A stretch of DNA of 64,000 bases from Vreelandella hamiltonii (GTDB lineage: Bacteria; Pseudomonadota; Gammaproteobacteria; Pseudomonadales; Halomonadaceae). The notes under the pieces were generated by a model. The model had not been told where the DNA came from, made no database searches, and saw nothing but the letters and a program-made list of their open reading frames with translations. How positions within the stretch are numbered: the stretch's first letter is position 1; every line of letters starts with the position of its first letter. The stretch is taken from contig NZ_BMXN01000003.1 in the NCBI RefSeq assembly GCF_014651775.1, forward strand, positions 124,001 through 188,000, written 5' to 3'. The position numbers and the translations under genes were made by a program. Below, in pieces: positions 11,127 through 20,548 of the stretch.

Positions 11127-11211
11127 GAAAGCATCCTCGCATCAAAACAATAGACGATAGTAACACGCCCGCCGCCTTTTATGGTAAAGCGACGCAAAGC
11201 CCCTGGGGGCA

Positions 11212-11251
11212 CATAAACAAACAAAGGGCGCACGGCTTTCGCCGTGCGCCC
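11212..11251 (-). terminator. Terminator after petC
   Basis: An 11-bp perfect stem GGGCGCACGGC / GCCGTGCGCCC (11226-11251) capped by GAAA on the minus strand, followed by TTTGTTTGTTTATG. It separates the cytochrome bc1 genes from sspA. Confidence 0.85.
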
Positions 11252-11275
11252 CGCCCACCAAGCATAGGCTAATGC

Positions 11276-12043
11276 TTAGTGAACATCCCGCCAGTACTCA
11301 CGCTTGAGCAGGTAGGCGATCACACCAAAGATAAAGATGAAGATCAGCACCTTGGGCGCCAGTGCCTGAGCCTGCAGCTTGGAAGGCTCACCGACGTAGG
11401 CCAGGAAGTTGGTCAGGTCATAGACGGCTTCCTCGAACTCGGCAGGCTCCATGGAACCTGGCTGAGTGACTTGCAGCACTTCACAAGACTGGTACTTGCC
11501 AGACAGCGGGTCGGGCGACTGCCCTGCTACCGGCTGGTCGGTTTCCGAGCAGACCATCTCCTGAACACCCTGCAGCGGCTCCAGCACGTTGGGCATGGCC
11601 ACCAGATCAAATACCGCGTTATTGACGCCCAGTGGACGGCTCGGGTCACGGTAGAAGCTCAGCAGGTAGGAGTAGATCCAGTCGGGACCGCGCAGACGAC
11701 CATGCAGCGTCAGATCGGGCGGCGCAGCGCCGAACCAGCTTTCACCATCTTCCGGCAGCATGGCGATGTGCATCAGGTCGTTGTAACCCAGCGATGAAGA
11801 GAAAATCAGGTTCTCTTCGACCAGGTCCTGCGGCATGCCCAGATCATTTGCTGCACGGGAGAAGCGCTGATGCTCCAGCGAGTGACATCCCATGCAGTAG
11901 TTGACGTAGAGCTGCATACCACGCTGCAGAGACTCCTGATCACGCAGATCCGGCGTCATGGAGTAAGGCACATCGGGCCCTGGCGCTGCGACCGCCATAA
12001 AAGGCAGCAGCGCGAACAGCAGTGCGAACAGTTGCTTTTTCAT
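11276..12043 (-). CDS. petC: Ubiquinol-cytochrome c reductase, cytochrome c1 subunit
   Basis: Haem c subunit of respiratory complex III, taking electrons from the Rieske centre to soluble cytochrome c. It has 255 residues: a cleavable signal peptide (MKKQLFALLFALLPFMAVAA), the haem-binding CMGCH motif at 50-54 on the periplasmic side, and a C-terminal membrane anchor (about 228-246). Its ATG overlaps the petB stop by one base. The protein ends in a short basic tail, and a strong terminator lies downstream. Confidence 0.96.
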   Translation of the reverse strand: MKKQLFALLFALLPFMAVAAPGPDVPYSMTPDLRDQESLQRGMQLYVNYCMGCHSLEHQRFSRAANDLGMPQDLVEENLIFSSSLGYNDLMHIAMLPEDGESWFGAAPPDLTLHGRLRGPDWIYSYLLSFYRDPSRPLGVNNAVFDLVAMPNVLEPLQGVQEMVCSETDQPVAGQSPDPLSGKYQSCEVLQVTQPGSMEPAEFEEAVYDLTNFLAYVGEPSKLQAQALAPKVLIFIFIFGVIAYLLKREYWRDVH

Positions 12044-13302
12044 TAGCCAGTCACCCTTTCAGGAACGGGTTTAGTCTTCTCGATACTGGTGTACACCGGC
12101 ATCAGAATGAAGAAGGCGAAGTAGAGCACCGTACAGATCTGGGCAACCAGCGTACGCAGCGGAGTCGCCGGAATGGCACCCAGAACACCCAGGATCACAA
12201 AGCTGATCGCAAAGATGATGAGCGCAATACGCGACAACCAGCCTTTGTAACGCATGGACTTGACCGGACTACGATCCAACCAGGGCAGCACGAACAGAAT
12301 GGCGATAGCGCCACCCATGGCCAGCACGCCCAGGAACTCGGCACGCAATCCCAGGAAGTCGAAGGTAATGGCCCGCAAGATGGCATAGAACGGCGTGAAG
12401 TACCACACCGGCGCAATGTGATCAGGCGTTACCATCGGGTTGGCAGGCTCGAAGTTGGGACGCTCGATGAAGTAACCACCCCCTTCCGGGAAGTAGAACA
12501 GCACCACCGCAAAAACGAACAGGAAGACCGCCACACCCACCAGATCCTTCACGGTGTAGTACGGATGGAAAGGAATGCCGTCCAGCGGTTTGCCGGTTTC
12601 GTCTTTCTTTTCCTTGATCTCGATGCCATCTGGGTTATTGGAGCCGACTTCGTGCAGTGCAATGATATGCAGCACCACCAGTGCCAGGATCACGATAGGC
12701 AGCGCCACCACGTGCAGGGCAAAGAAGCGGTTCAGCGTGATTCCGGAAATCAGGAAGTCACCACGAATCCACTGCGCCAGATCCGGGCCGATACCAGGGA
12801 TGGTCGCGAACAGCGAGATGATGACCTGAGCACCCCAGTAGGACATCTGACCCCAGGGCAACAGATAGCCCATGAAAGCCTCTGCCATCAGCAGCAGATA
12901 GATGGCCATGCCGAAGATCCAGACCAGCTCGCGCGGGGCCTTGTATGATCCGTACATCAATGCACGGAACATATGCATGTAAATGACGACAAAGAAGGCA
13001 GAGGCGCCGGTCGAGTGCATATAGCGGATGATCCAGCCGTACTCGACGTCACGCATGATGTATTCCACAGAGCGGAAAGCGCCTTCCGACGTGGGGTTGT
13101 AGCTCATGGTCAGCCAGACACCGGTCAGAATCTGGTTGACCAGCACCAGCAACGCCAATACACCAAAGATGTAGAGGAAGTTGAAGTTCTTCGGTGCGTA
13201 GTACTTGGTGAGGTGGTCTTGCATCATTTGTGTTGCGGGGAAGCGGTCGTCCACCCAGCGCATGATGCCGCGTTCAGCCTTGACTCGATTAGGATTACCC
13301 AT
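12043..13302 (-). CDS. petB: Ubiquinol-cytochrome c reductase, cytochrome b subunit
   Basis: Multi-pass membrane subunit of complex III carrying two b-type haems and the quinol sites. It has 419 residues with about eight hydrophobic helices. Histidines suited to haem ligation are in IRYMHSTGASAFFVVIYMHMFRA and in FFALHVVALPIVILALVVLHIIALHE. The Qo-site PEW motif appears as PVWYFTPFYAILR, with W-Y after PV in place of the canonical PEWYF. It is coupled by single-base overlaps to petA upstream and petC downstream. Confidence 0.95.
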   Translation of the reverse strand: MGNPNRVKAERGIMRWVDDRFPATQMMQDHLTKYYAPKNFNFLYIFGVLALLVLVNQILTGVWLTMSYNPTSEGAFRSVEYIMRDVEYGWIIRYMHSTGASAFFVVIYMHMFRALMYGSYKAPRELVWIFGMAIYLLLMAEAFMGYLLPWGQMSYWGAQVIISLFATIPGIGPDLAQWIRGDFLISGITLNRFFALHVVALPIVILALVVLHIIALHEVGSNNPDGIEIKEKKDETGKPLDGIPFHPYYTVKDLVGVAVFLFVFAVVLFYFPEGGGYFIERPNFEPANPMVTPDHIAPVWYFTPFYAILRAITFDFLGLRAEFLGVLAMGGAIAILFVLPWLDRSPVKSMRYKGWLSRIALIIFAISFVILGVLGAIPATPLRTLVAQICTVLYFAFFILMPVYTSIEKTKPVPERVTG

Positions 13303-13892
13303 TACGCGGCCTCCTCGTCTTCACCAACGATGATGTCCTCACCCTCGAAACGATAGGGCGGCACTTCAAGGTTGGAGGGTGCAGGTACGTTATTGAAGAC
13401 GCGTCCGGCGAGATCGAAGTACGAGCCATGGCAAGGACAGAAGAAACCGCCCGGCCAGTTGTCTGTGACTGCGGCCTCAGGCTCGGGACGGTACAACGGA
13501 GAGCAACCCAGGTGGGTGCACACGCCAACCATGACACCGACCTCGGGGCGCACAGAGCGCAACGGGCCAGTGATGTAGGCAGGCTGCTGCTGCTCCGTGG
13601 ACTCTGGATCCCGCAAGCGAGACGGATCCAGGCTCTCTGTACGCTCGACCATCTCAGGCGTACGGTTGATGATCCATACCGGCCGCCCACGCCACTCGAT
13701 GGTGACACGCTGCCCCGGTTCGAGCTTGGAAAAGTTAGCTCGAACCGGCGCACCGGCCGCCAACGCACTGGCACTAGGCTGCCAGGATGCCACAAAGGGG
13801 ACCGCAACCCCGACAGCGCCCACCGCCCCCACAACGGAGGTGGCGCCCACGAGGAAACGGCGCCGGCCTTTGTTTACGCCGTTATCTGCCAT
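13302..13892 (-). CDS. petA: Ubiquinol-cytochrome c reductase, Rieske iron-sulfur subunit
   Basis: Carries the [2Fe-2S] cluster of complex III. It has 196 residues: a twin-arginine-type N-terminus (GRRRFLVG at 9-16) leading into a hydrophobic anchor, then the Rieske domain with CTHLGC (125-130) and CPCHGS (152-157), giving the two Cys and two His ligands. It is the first gene of petABC; the stop overlaps the petB start. The ATG at 13892 has GGGAGAA upstream. Confidence 0.97.
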   Translation of the reverse strand: MADNGVNKGRRRFLVGATSVVGAVGAVGVAVPFVASWQPSASALAAGAPVRANFSKLEPGQRVTIEWRGRPVWIINRTPEMVERTESLDPSRLRDPESTEQQQPAYITGPLRSVRPEVGVMVGVCTHLGCSPLYRPEPEAAVTDNWPGGFFCPCHGSYFDLAGRVFNNVPAPSNLEVPPYRFEGEDIIVGEDEEAA

Positions 13893-13922
13893 TTCTGGTT
13901 TCTCCCATCAGCTTACCCGTTT

Positions 13923-13994
13923 CGCCGCAAAGGCGTCTTGCGGCGACGAATATCAAATACGCCCTATGTTAAAAAAACAAAGCGCTCTGCACAA
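13923..13994 (-). promoter_or_regulatory. Putative petABC promoter and leader hairpin
   Basis: On the minus strand, TTGTGC (13994-13989), a 17-base spacer and TAACAT (13971-13966) form a modest sigma-70 promoter. Downstream in the leader, CGCCGCAA / TTGCGGCG (13923-13930 and 13938-13945) is an 8-bp perfect inverted repeat. The boxes are weak matches; the hairpin is clear. Confidence 0.4.
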
Positions 13995-14050
13995 GAACAA
14001 CCGCCCCGGACCATGGTGGTACAGGTACTATAATTTTTTGATATTCCAAT

Positions 14051-14084
14051 AAAAAACGCCCAGGTCTTGGACCTGGGCGTTTTT
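14051..14084. terminator. Bidirectional terminator after rpsI
   Basis: A 10-bp stem CGCCCAGGTC / GACCTGGGCG (14057-14066 and 14070-14079) flanked by six A and five T residues, so it can terminate on either strand. On the minus strand it ends the rplM-rpsI transcript. Confidence 0.9.
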
Positions 14085-14100
14085 GCCGCATAGCGTAAAA

Positions 14101-14490
14101 TTAACGCTTGGAGAACTGCGGACGACGACGCGCCTTGCGCAGGCCGACTTTCTTACGCTCTACCTGACGTGCGTCACGAGTGACGTAGCCAGCAGCGCGC
14201 AGAGTCGGGCGCAGGTCTTCGTTATAGTTCATCAGGGCACGCGTGATGCCGTGACGGATGGCGCCAGCCTGTGAAGAGCCACCACCACCTTCGACGGTCA
14301 CATACACGTCGAACTGGTTCAGGGTCTCGGTCAGCTCGAGGGGCTGACGAACAACCATGCGGCCGGTAACGCGACCGAAGTACTCGTCGAGTTCACGGTT
14401 GTTGACAGTGATTTTGCCGGAGCCCGGCTTCAGGAACACACGAGCGGTGGAAGTCTTGCGGCGCCCGGTACCGTAATACTGCTGTGTCAT
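14101..14490 (-). CDS. rpsI: Small ribosomal subunit protein uS9
   Basis: Ribosomal protein S9, whose basic C-terminal tail reaches the P-site tRNA. It has 129 residues, starting [21 protein letters not shown] and ending [11 protein letters not shown], with the invariant terminal Lys-Arg. It lies 13 bases after rplM, the conserved L13-S9 operon. A terminator follows directly. Confidence 0.98.
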   Translation of the reverse strand: MTQQYYGTGRRKTSTARVFLKPGSGKITVNNRELDEYFGRVTGRMVVRQPLELTETLNQFDVYVTVEGGGGSSQAGAIRHGITRALMNYNEDLRPTLRAAGYVTRDARQVERKKVGLRKARRRPQFSKR

Positions 14491-14503
14491 GGCGAAGATT
14501 TCC

Positions 14504-14932
14504 TCAGATGTTCAGTTCAAGCGGCTGCTGGGCAGCATGCGGATGCTCGGCACCTGCGTACACTTTCAACTTGGAATACATGGCGCGACCCAGCGGGCCT
14601 TTCGGCAGCATGCCCTTGACAGCAGACTCGATGATGCGCTCGGGAGCGTGGTCCAGCATCTTGTCGAAGGTCATGGAGCGCAGACCGCCCGGGTAACCAG
14701 TATGGCGGTAGTAGGTCTTGGCCTTCGCCTTGTTACCGGTCACCTGGACTTTCTCGGCATTGATGACAACGATGTAGTCGCCGGTATCAACGTGAGGGGT
14801 AAATTCGGGCTTATGCTTGCCACGCAGGCGGCGAGCAATCTCGGTTGCCAGACGACCGAGCGTTTTGTCCGTAGCGTCGACAACATACCAGTCGCGCTGG
14901 ACGGACTGCGGCTTAGCACTGAACGTCTTCAT
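14504..14932 (-). CDS. rplM: Large ribosomal subunit protein uL13
   Basis: Early-assembling 50S protein L13. It has 142 residues, the same length as in E. coli, starting [21 protein letters not shown] chose the ATG at 14932 rather than the one four codons earlier because it gives the conserved N-terminus and length. It heads the rplM-rpsI operon, with a promoter at 15048-15076 and a leader of about 110 bases. L13 is known in E. coli to repress its own operon through the leader. Confidence 0.97.
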   Translation of the reverse strand: MKTFSAKPQSVQRDWYVVDATDKTLGRLATEIARRLRGKHKPEFTPHVDTGDYIVVINAEKVQVTGNKAKAKTYYRHTGYPGGLRSMTFDKMLDHAPERIIESAVKGMLPKGPLGRAMYSKLKVYAGAEHPHAAQQPLELNI

Positions 14933-15047
14933 GGATGAAATCACCAGATTAAGTGTGTTGGGTAACTTGCGCCACTTGATAGCGAAGCACCATCCCTATT
15001 CTTTTTGGTTGCAGCCAGAAAAAGACTGCAACGTACAGCGAGGCGGC

Positions 15048-15076
15048 ATTCTACAGCAAGTGAGTGGACAAGTTAA
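15048..15076 (-). promoter_or_regulatory. Sigma-70 promoter of rplM-rpsI
   Basis: On the minus strand, TTAACT (15076-15071), a 17-base spacer and TAGAAT (15053-15048), giving a leader of about 110 bases before rplM. The leader contains an inverted repeat TTGCAG / CTGCAA around 15010-15034 with a T-rich loop, a candidate site for ribosomal-protein autoregulation. Confidence 0.65.
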
Positions 15077-15133
15077 GTGCCATCTTCACTTTTCTCGCAC
15101 GCCCTTGGCATCGCACTCAGGCAACAGAGGCGC

Positions 15134-16315
15134 TCAGGGTTTGTGCGGCAGCGCCAGATACTCCCGGGACTGCATCTCCTGCAGGCGAGACAGCGTCCGC
15201 TGAAATTCGAAGGTCAGCTTGCCGTCACTGTAAAGCGACTCGACGGGCACTTCTGCCGACATCAAGAGCTTGACGCCCCGATCATAAAACTCGTCCACCA
15301 TATTGATGAAGCGGCGCGCCTGATCGTCGCGCTTGGCATCCATGCGCGGCACATTGGCCACCAGCACGGTATGAAACTCTCGAGCAAGCTCGATATAGTC
15401 GTTCTGGCTACGCGGCCCGTCACACAGTTCGGCAAATTCGAACCAGACGACATCCTCATGAAGTCGACGCGTTTTCAGCACACGGCGGTTGATTTCCAGC
15501 GGCGCGCCCTCTTCTCCCGCCTGACCGGCAATCTCCTTGAAGCTGCGCGCCAGCTCCTTGTCGGCAGCCTCATCCAGCGGCGCATGGAAAATTTCCGCAC
15601 GCTCCAGCGCCCGCAACCGATAATCGATCCCCGAGTCCACATTCACGACGTCACAGTGGCGATTGACCAGCTCGATGGCAGGCAGGAACCGAGCGCGCTG
15701 CAGGCCATCCTTGTAGAGCTCATCAGGGATGATATTGGAGGTCGCCACCAGCACGACACCACGCTCGAACAGCGCCTCCATGAGATTGGCCAGAATCATG
15801 GCATCCGTGATGTCCTTGACGAAAAACTCGTCGAAACAGATCACCCGAGCCTCGGTTGCAAACTTGCCGGCAATCAGCGTCAGCGGGTTTTTCTCACCCT
15901 TGTAGTGCGTCAACTCGTTATGCACCCGCTGCATGAACCGATGAAAGTGCGTGCGCATTTTTTCAGGAAAGGGCAAGGCGTCATAAAACGTATCCACCAG
16001 GTAGGTCTTGCCGCGCCCGACCCCACCCCAGAAGTAGAGCCCCTTCACCTGGGGCACCGGGGGCTTGCCCGGCTCACTGCGCTTGCCCAGCAGACCTGCC
16101 ATCTTCGCCTTCAACCCTTTGCTTGCGACCACAGCCTTGGGTACGGTCGTGGAAGCCGACAACAGATCATCGTAAAGGCGCTGGAGATGCTTGACCGCCT
16201 GCTCCTGAGCCGGGTCGTATTGAAAGTCACTGCGCGTCAAATCCTGTTGGTAACGCTCCAGTGGCGTCAGGCGACGGGGGTGTTCAGACGCCTGGCGTGC
16301 AGATACTGATGACAT
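15134..16315 (-). CDS. zapE: Cell division protein ZapE (AFG1-like ATPase)
   Basis: AAA-type P-loop ATPase reported in E. coli to act at the Z ring under low oxygen or heat. It has 393 residues, with Walker A GGVGRGKT at about 97-104 and Walker B VICFDEFFV. The Walker A, KMRTHFHRFM and ATSNIIPDELYKDGLQRARFLP stretches are typical AFG1-family blocks. The start ATG at 16315 follows CGGGAG. The frame stays open far upstream through zapG, but that is antisense coding shadow. It diverges from zapG. Confidence 0.94.
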   Translation of the reverse strand: MSSVSARQASEHPRRLTPLERYQQDLTRSDFQYDPAQEQAVKHLQRLYDDLLSASTTVPKAVVASKGLKAKMAGLLGKRSEPGKPPVPQVKGLYFWGGVGRGKTYLVDTFYDALPFPEKMRTHFHRFMQRVHNELTHYKGEKNPLTLIAGKFATEARVICFDEFFVKDITDAMILANLMEALFERGVVLVATSNIIPDELYKDGLQRARFLPAIELVNRHCDVVNVDSGIDYRLRALERAEIFHAPLDEAADKELARSFKEIAGQAGEEGAPLEINRRVLKTRRLHEDVVWFEFAELCDGPRSQNDYIELAREFHTVLVANVPRMDAKRDDQARRFINMVDEFYDRGVKLLMSAEVPVESLYSDGKLTFEFQRTLSRLQEMQSREYLALPHKP

Positions 16316-16406
16316 GAAGATACTCCCGCAGCCCGTAGTCAAGCACTTGCTTCGGCGCACAATGGCACGCACGCCGAGCACTGGCCTGACCGATAAAAAG
16401 AGCCTA

Positions 16407-16412
16407 ATTATA
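16407..16412 (-). promoter_or_regulatory. Consensus -10 box upstream of zapE
   Basis: Minus-strand TATAAT lies about 92 bases before the zapE start. I see no good -35 at 16-18 bases, so the promoter is tentative. Confidence 0.35.
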
Positions 16413-16442
16413 CGCGGGTTGAACGCTAAGCGCATGAGCGGA

Positions 16443-16473
16443 TTGACCCGACCAGCCGTGACGCGCCTATAAT
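16443..16473 (+). promoter_or_regulatory. Putative promoter of zapG
   Basis: TTGACC (16443-16448) and a perfect TATAAT (16468-16473) lie upstream of zapG, but the spacer is 19 bases, longer than optimal. The leader would be about 75 bases. Confidence 0.5.
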
Positions 16474-16552
16474 GGGTCCGTCCATGCAGCTGTGCGATCG
16501 GCGACGCCATGCCATCGATGACATGGCGCGCATCATTATTAGGGAGAATACC

Positions 16553-16996
16553 GTGGAAGCAAGCTCGCCAATCACTTTTGCCGTTGTAGGTCTCATCGCT
16601 GGCTTTCTCATTGGCCTTGCCTGCTATCGCCTGTTCAGCAAGAGCGAGAGAGACACGGCTGCGCTGAAGCAAACGCTGCTGGAGCGCGAGCACAAGATTG
16701 CGGAACTGAAAAAAGCCATGGGCAGCAGCCTGACCGGCATTCAGCAACGCCTTGACAGCATCCGCCAAGAGACAAATCAGATCGAAGCGCAGATTGCCGA
16801 CGAGGCAGCTCAATGGCAGCTCACCAGCGTCAAGACCTCCCATCACAAAGCAGCGGCCACGGCAGAAAACGATGCCGACCTTGCCATGCCCCGCGATTAC
16901 GCGGCTGGCAAGAACGGCACGCTCTCCGAAGGGTTCGGATTGAAAGAGCATCAGAAATCGGACAACGATACGCTTGCGCAACCCCCACGCTACTGA
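16553..16996 (+). CDS. zapG: Z-ring associated protein ZapG-like (YhcB, DUF1043)
   Basis: Single-pass inner-membrane protein linked in E. coli to division and envelope synthesis. It has 147 residues: one N-terminal membrane helix (about 8-25, ITFAVVGLIAGFLIGLACYRL), then a cytoplasmic coiled coil (about 30-85) and a low-complexity polar tail. I chose a GTG start at 16553 because AGGGAGA lies six bases upstream and this start puts the membrane segment at the N-terminus; the ATG at 16472 sits at the presumed -10 box. It diverges from zapE. Confidence 0.85.
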   Translation: MEASSPITFAVVGLIAGFLIGLACYRLFSKSERDTAALKQTLLEREHKIAELKKAMGSSLTGIQQRLDSIRQETNQIEAQIADEAAQWQLTSVKTSHHKAAATAENDADLAMPRDYAAGKNGTLSEGFGLKEHQKSDNDTLAQPPRY

Positions 16997-17051
16997 TCTA
17001 CGCTCGCCAGGGCGCCCCTGAGCGCCCTGACAGCGCGCACTTTTCTCCGAG

Positions 17052-17813
17052 TCAGGCCGGGTTGTCGATATCCACGAAACGATGCTCGACATCGAACTGG
17101 CTGGCCAGCCAATCACCCAGCGCCTGCACCCCATAACGCTCGGTGGCATGGTGCCCAGCCGCGATGTAGTGAATACCCAGCTCGCGCGCCAGGTGCGTGG
17201 TACGCTCGGAAATCTCTCCTGACACGAATACTTGAGCACCTGCTTCGTGGGCAGCCGTGATCATGTCCTGCGCCCCACCGGTACACCAGGCAATTCGCTC
17301 CACTGGCCCCGCCAGCGGCGCCTCGACGACCAGCGCCTGACGCTGAAGGGTATGGCTCAACTGCTCCGCCAACGCGGCCAGAGGTTGAGGTGTCACCAAT
17401 CGCCCCGACCACAGCAATCCTTCGCCCAGCTCGCCGTCCAGACATCCCTCTACCTTCCATCCCAGGCGCCGCGCCAATTCGGCGTTATTGCCCAACTCCG
17501 CATGGGCATCCAGAGGCAAGTGATACGCCAGCAAACTCATATCGTGGGCCATCAGCGTCTTGATGCGCTTCTGCTTCATCCCGGTAATCGCCACTGGCTC
17601 GTTCTTCCAGAAATAGCCGTGATGAACCAGCACCATATCTGCCTGCCAGGCCACCGCCTCATCGAGCAGCGCCTGGCACGCCGTCACGCCGGTCATGACC
17701 CGCCGCACTTCCTCTCGCCCTTCGACTTGCAGGCCATTGATGGTGTAATCCTTGAATTGGCCAGCGCGGAGCTGGTGGTCACAAGCAGCGACGAGTTGAT
17801 CACGATGGTTCAC
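17052..17813 (-). CDS. NIF3/YbgI-family dinuclear metal-binding protein
   Basis: Member of the family annotated as GTP cyclohydrolase 1 type 2 homologue/NIF3, toroidal hexamers with two metals per subunit; the biological reaction is unsettled. It has 253 residues. Metal-site histidines are visible in MVLVHHGYFW (about 60-69) and AYHLPLDAHAELGNN, and IHYIAAGHHATERYG near the C-terminus supplies the remaining ligands (HxxxE). It begins at 17813 and diverges from the DegS-type protease gene, with about 140 bases between them. Function beyond the family is not claimed. Confidence 0.9.
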   Translation of the reverse strand: MNHRDQLVAACDHQLRAGQFKDYTINGLQVEGREEVRRVMTGVTACQALLDEAVAWQADMVLVHHGYFWKNEPVAITGMKQKRIKTLMAHDMSLLAYHLPLDAHAELGNNAELARRLGWKVEGCLDGELGEGLLWSGRLVTPQPLAALAEQLSHTLQRQALVVEAPLAGPVERIAWCTGGAQDMITAAHEAGAQVFVSGEISERTTHLARELGIHYIAAGHHATERYGVQALGDWLASQFDVEHRFVDIDNPA

Positions 17814-17952
17814 GCGGACTCCTTAATAGTTGCCGCTGCCCCGTGGGGAAGCGCAGCGTAAAGTGTTACCATATCGTCTATTGTAAACTCGCTGCACGTT
17901 ATCGCGAACCTCGCGACCTGCTGAAGACCGCCATCCGCTGAGGAATGCTTGC

Positions 17953-19197
17953 ATGCACCGCTTTGTGCTGCCCTATCTCTGGCCCATTACCACGGGCCTT
18001 CTGCTGGCCGCAGTCATTCTGCTGGCCTTCCCCCAGCAGATTCCCAACCCGTTTCGTCAGGCGACGCCCACCACCGTCGAGCCACAGCCTGCACTGGTCG
18101 CGACTGGCAACCAACCAACGGCCAACCGCCCTGCCCCAGATATCCGTCAGGCAGCACCGCTCTCTCGCAGCCAGGGTCCGGCCAGCTACGCCAACGCTGT
18201 CAATCAGGCCGCGCCAGCAGTGGTCAACATCTACTCGTCGCGCATCGTGTCACGGGACCAGCACCCGCTGATGTCCGACCCATTCTTCCAGCAGTTCTTC
18301 AGCGGCGACGATGCGACGACCCATCAACGCATGCTCTCCAGCCTGGGCTCTGGCGTCATCGTCAGTGACGATGGTTACGTGCTCACCAACCACCACGTGA
18401 TCAGCGGCGCCGACCAGATACAAGTGGCGCTGCGCGATGGCCGCGAAACCCTGGCCCAAGTGATTGGCACCGACCCGGAAAGCGATCTGGCAGTGTTGCG
18501 TATTCAACTGGACAACCTGCCCGTGATTGAGCTGGCCGATTCGAAGGAAGTGGCCGTGGGCGATGTGGCGCTGGCGATCGGCAACCCCTTCGGCGTGGGG
18601 CAGACGGTGACCATGGGGATCATCAGCGCCACGGGGCGCAGCCACCTGGGGCTGAATGCCTACGAAGATTTCATTCAAACCGACGCGGCCATCAACCCAG
18701 GCAACTCGGGCGGGGCGCTGGTCAATCCTGACGGCGCACTGGTGGGCATCAATACGGCGATCTTTTCACGCTCGGGCGGCTCACAGGGAATCGGTTTCGC
18801 CATTCCGGCCAACCTTGCCCACAGCATCCTCGACGAACTGGTCACCCGCGGCCGGGTGATTCGCGGCTGGCTGGGCATCGAGGCTCAGGCGTTATCGCGG
18901 GAACTGGCCGCCTCGTTTGGGTTACGCACTCCCCAAGGCGTCATCGTGGCTGGCGTGGTCAGCGGTGGGCCCGCAGCGGAGGCAGGGCTGCAGCCCGGCG
19001 ATGTACTGCTTTCCATCGACGACCAGGTCATCATGGATGCTCGTGCCACCATGAGCGAGATTGCCTCTATCCCACCGGGTACCAAGCTTCCCCTGACCAT
19101 CGTGCGCAGCGGTGAGCGCATGGAAGTCACCCTGGAAGTGGGCGAGCGCCCCGTGCCCACCAATGCGACGTCCGAAGATCGGCAGAGCGGCTCCTGA
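17953..19197 (+). CDS. degS: DegS/AlgW-type periplasmic serine protease (site-1 anti-sigma factor protease)
   Basis: Membrane-anchored trypsin-like protease that in known systems cleaves RseA/MucA when outer-membrane proteins misfold, activating sigma-E. It has 414 residues: one N-terminal membrane anchor (about 8-26), a linker, a protease domain with triad His148 (TNHHV), Asp178 (ESDLAV) and Ser252 (GNSGGA), and one PDZ domain from about residue 300 (RGWLGIE, GPAAEAGLQPGDVL). A single PDZ plus anchor points to DegS/AlgW rather than DegP. The linker between anchor and protease (about 30-80) is longer than in E. coli DegS. Confidence 0.9.
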   Translation: MHRFVLPYLWPITTGLLLAAVILLAFPQQIPNPFRQATPTTVEPQPALVATGNQPTANRPAPDIRQAAPLSRSQGPASYANAVNQAAPAVVNIYSSRIVSRDQHPLMSDPFFQQFFSGDDATTHQRMLSSLGSGVIVSDDGYVLTNHHVISGADQIQVALRDGRETLAQVIGTDPESDLAVLRIQLDNLPVIELADSKEVAVGDVALAIGNPFGVGQTVTMGIISATGRSHLGLNAYEDFIQTDAAINPGNSGGALVNPDGALVGINTAIFSRSGGSQGIGFAIPANLAHSILDELVTRGRVIRGWLGIEAQALSRELAASFGLRTPQGVIVAGVVSGGPAAEAGLQPGDVLLSIDDQVIMDARATMSEIASIPPGTKLPLTIVRSGERMEVTLEVGERPVPTNATSEDRQSGS

Positions 19198-19215
19198 AGC
19201 CGCTCCACCCATACC

Positions 19216-20535
19216 TCACTTGCTGCGAATACGATACTCGGCCGAGCGTGCATGCGCCGTCAGGTATTCGCCTCGGGCGAGGACCGACGCCACTTTGCCC
19301 AGTTCGGACGCTCCTTCAGGAGAGCAGTGAATGATCGAAGAGCGCTTCTGGAAGTCATAAACCCCCAGCGGTGACGAGAAACGCGCCGTGCCGGACGTCG
19401 GCAGCACGTGATTGGGACCCGCGCAGTAGTCGCCCAAGGCCTCCGACGTATGACGCCCCATGAAGATGGCGCCTGCATGGCGGATCTCCTCTAGCCACGC
19501 CTCGGGCTCGGCCACGGAAAGCTCCAGGTGCTCCGGCGCTATGCGGTTGATCATCTCGACGGCGTCGGCCGGGTGCTGACAGAGAATCAGCGCCCCCCGG
19601 CGCTTGAGCGAAGCACGCGCAATCTCCTCGCGCTCCAGCGTAGGCAGCAGCCGTTCGATGGAAGCCGCGACGGCATCCAGATGCTCGGCGTCCCAACTGA
19701 CCAGAATCGCCTGGGCATCTTCATCATGCTCGGCCTGGGAGAACAGATCCATGGCCAACCAATCAGGGTCGGTCTGCCCATCGGAGACCACCATGATTTC
19801 TGACGGCCCGGCAATCATGTCGATGCCTACCTGCCCGAATACCGCACGCTTGGCGGTGGCCACGTAAATGTTGCCAGGGCCCACGATCTTGTCGACACGA
19901 GGTACGCTCTGGGTGCCATAAGCCAATGCTGCAACGGCCTGCGCCCCACCGATGGTGAAAACATGATCGACACCGGCCAGATGTGCCGCCGCAAGCACCA
20001 GATCGTTCAGTACACCGTCAGGGGTCGGCACCACCATGACGATCTCACGAACACCAGCCACGTGGGCGGGTATCGCATTCATCAGCACCGAAGAAGGATA
20101 GGCCGCCTTGCCGCCCGGCACATAGATACCAGCGCGGTCCAGTGGCGTCACCTTTTGCCCCAGCACCGTGCCATCGGCCTCTTGATACTGCCAGGACTCC
20201 GGCTTCTGCCGCTCGTGGTAGCGACGAATGCGCTCCGCTGCCACGGCCAGCGCTTCACGCTGTTCCGACGGCAGCCCCTCATACGCCGTTTTCAACTGCT
20301 CGGGCGACAGGCGCAATTGCTCCATGGAGTCGACGGCCAGCCGATCGAAGCGATTGGTGGCATCGATGACGGCCCGATCACCGCGCTGTTTGACGTCCGC
20401 CAGTATTTCATCGACACGGGCCTGCACGGCGCTATCGGACACGCCCTCCCAGTCCAGCAGCGTATCCAGCTGACGATGGAAGCCCGGCTCAGTGGTAGAG
20501 AGCCGAGCAATGGTGGCAGTGGTTGTCTCACTCAT
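19216..20535 (-). CDS. hisD: Histidinol dehydrogenase
   Basis: Zinc enzyme oxidising L-histidinol to L-histidine in two NAD-dependent steps. It has 439 residues. [38 protein letters not shown] and [15 protein letters not shown] are family signatures, and the catalytic Glu-His pair lies in [17 protein letters not shown] precedes the ATG. It follows hisG by 13 bases. hisC, which follows hisD at the equivalent Pseudomonas locus, is missing: only 18 bases separate the hisD and degS stops. Confidence 0.97.
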   Translation of the reverse strand: MSETTTATIARLSTTEPGFHRQLDTLLDWEGVSDSAVQARVDEILADVKQRGDRAVIDATNRFDRLAVDSMEQLRLSPEQLKTAYEGLPSEQREALAVAAERIRRYHERQKPESWQYQEADGTVLGQKVTPLDRAGIYVPGGKAAYPSSVLMNAIPAHVAGVREIVMVVPTPDGVLNDLVLAAAHLAGVDHVFTIGGAQAVAALAYGTQSVPRVDKIVGPGNIYVATAKRAVFGQVGIDMIAGPSEIMVVSDGQTDPDWLAMDLFSQAEHDEDAQAILVSWDAEHLDAVAASIERLLPTLEREEIARASLKRRGALILCQHPADAVEMINRIAPEHLELSVAEPEAWLEEIRHAGAIFMGRHTSEALGDYCAGPNHVLPTSGTARFSSPLGVYDFQKRSSIIHCSPEGASELGKVASVLARGEYLTAHARSAEYRIRSK

Positions 20536-20548
20536 GGCAAACCTCGTG

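Noticed and set aside
16316..17239. N-terminal extension of zapE through the zapG region (total 701 codons)
   Set aside because: The extra part is antisense to zapG and overlaps the NIF3-family gene; the AFG1 family starts near 16315.
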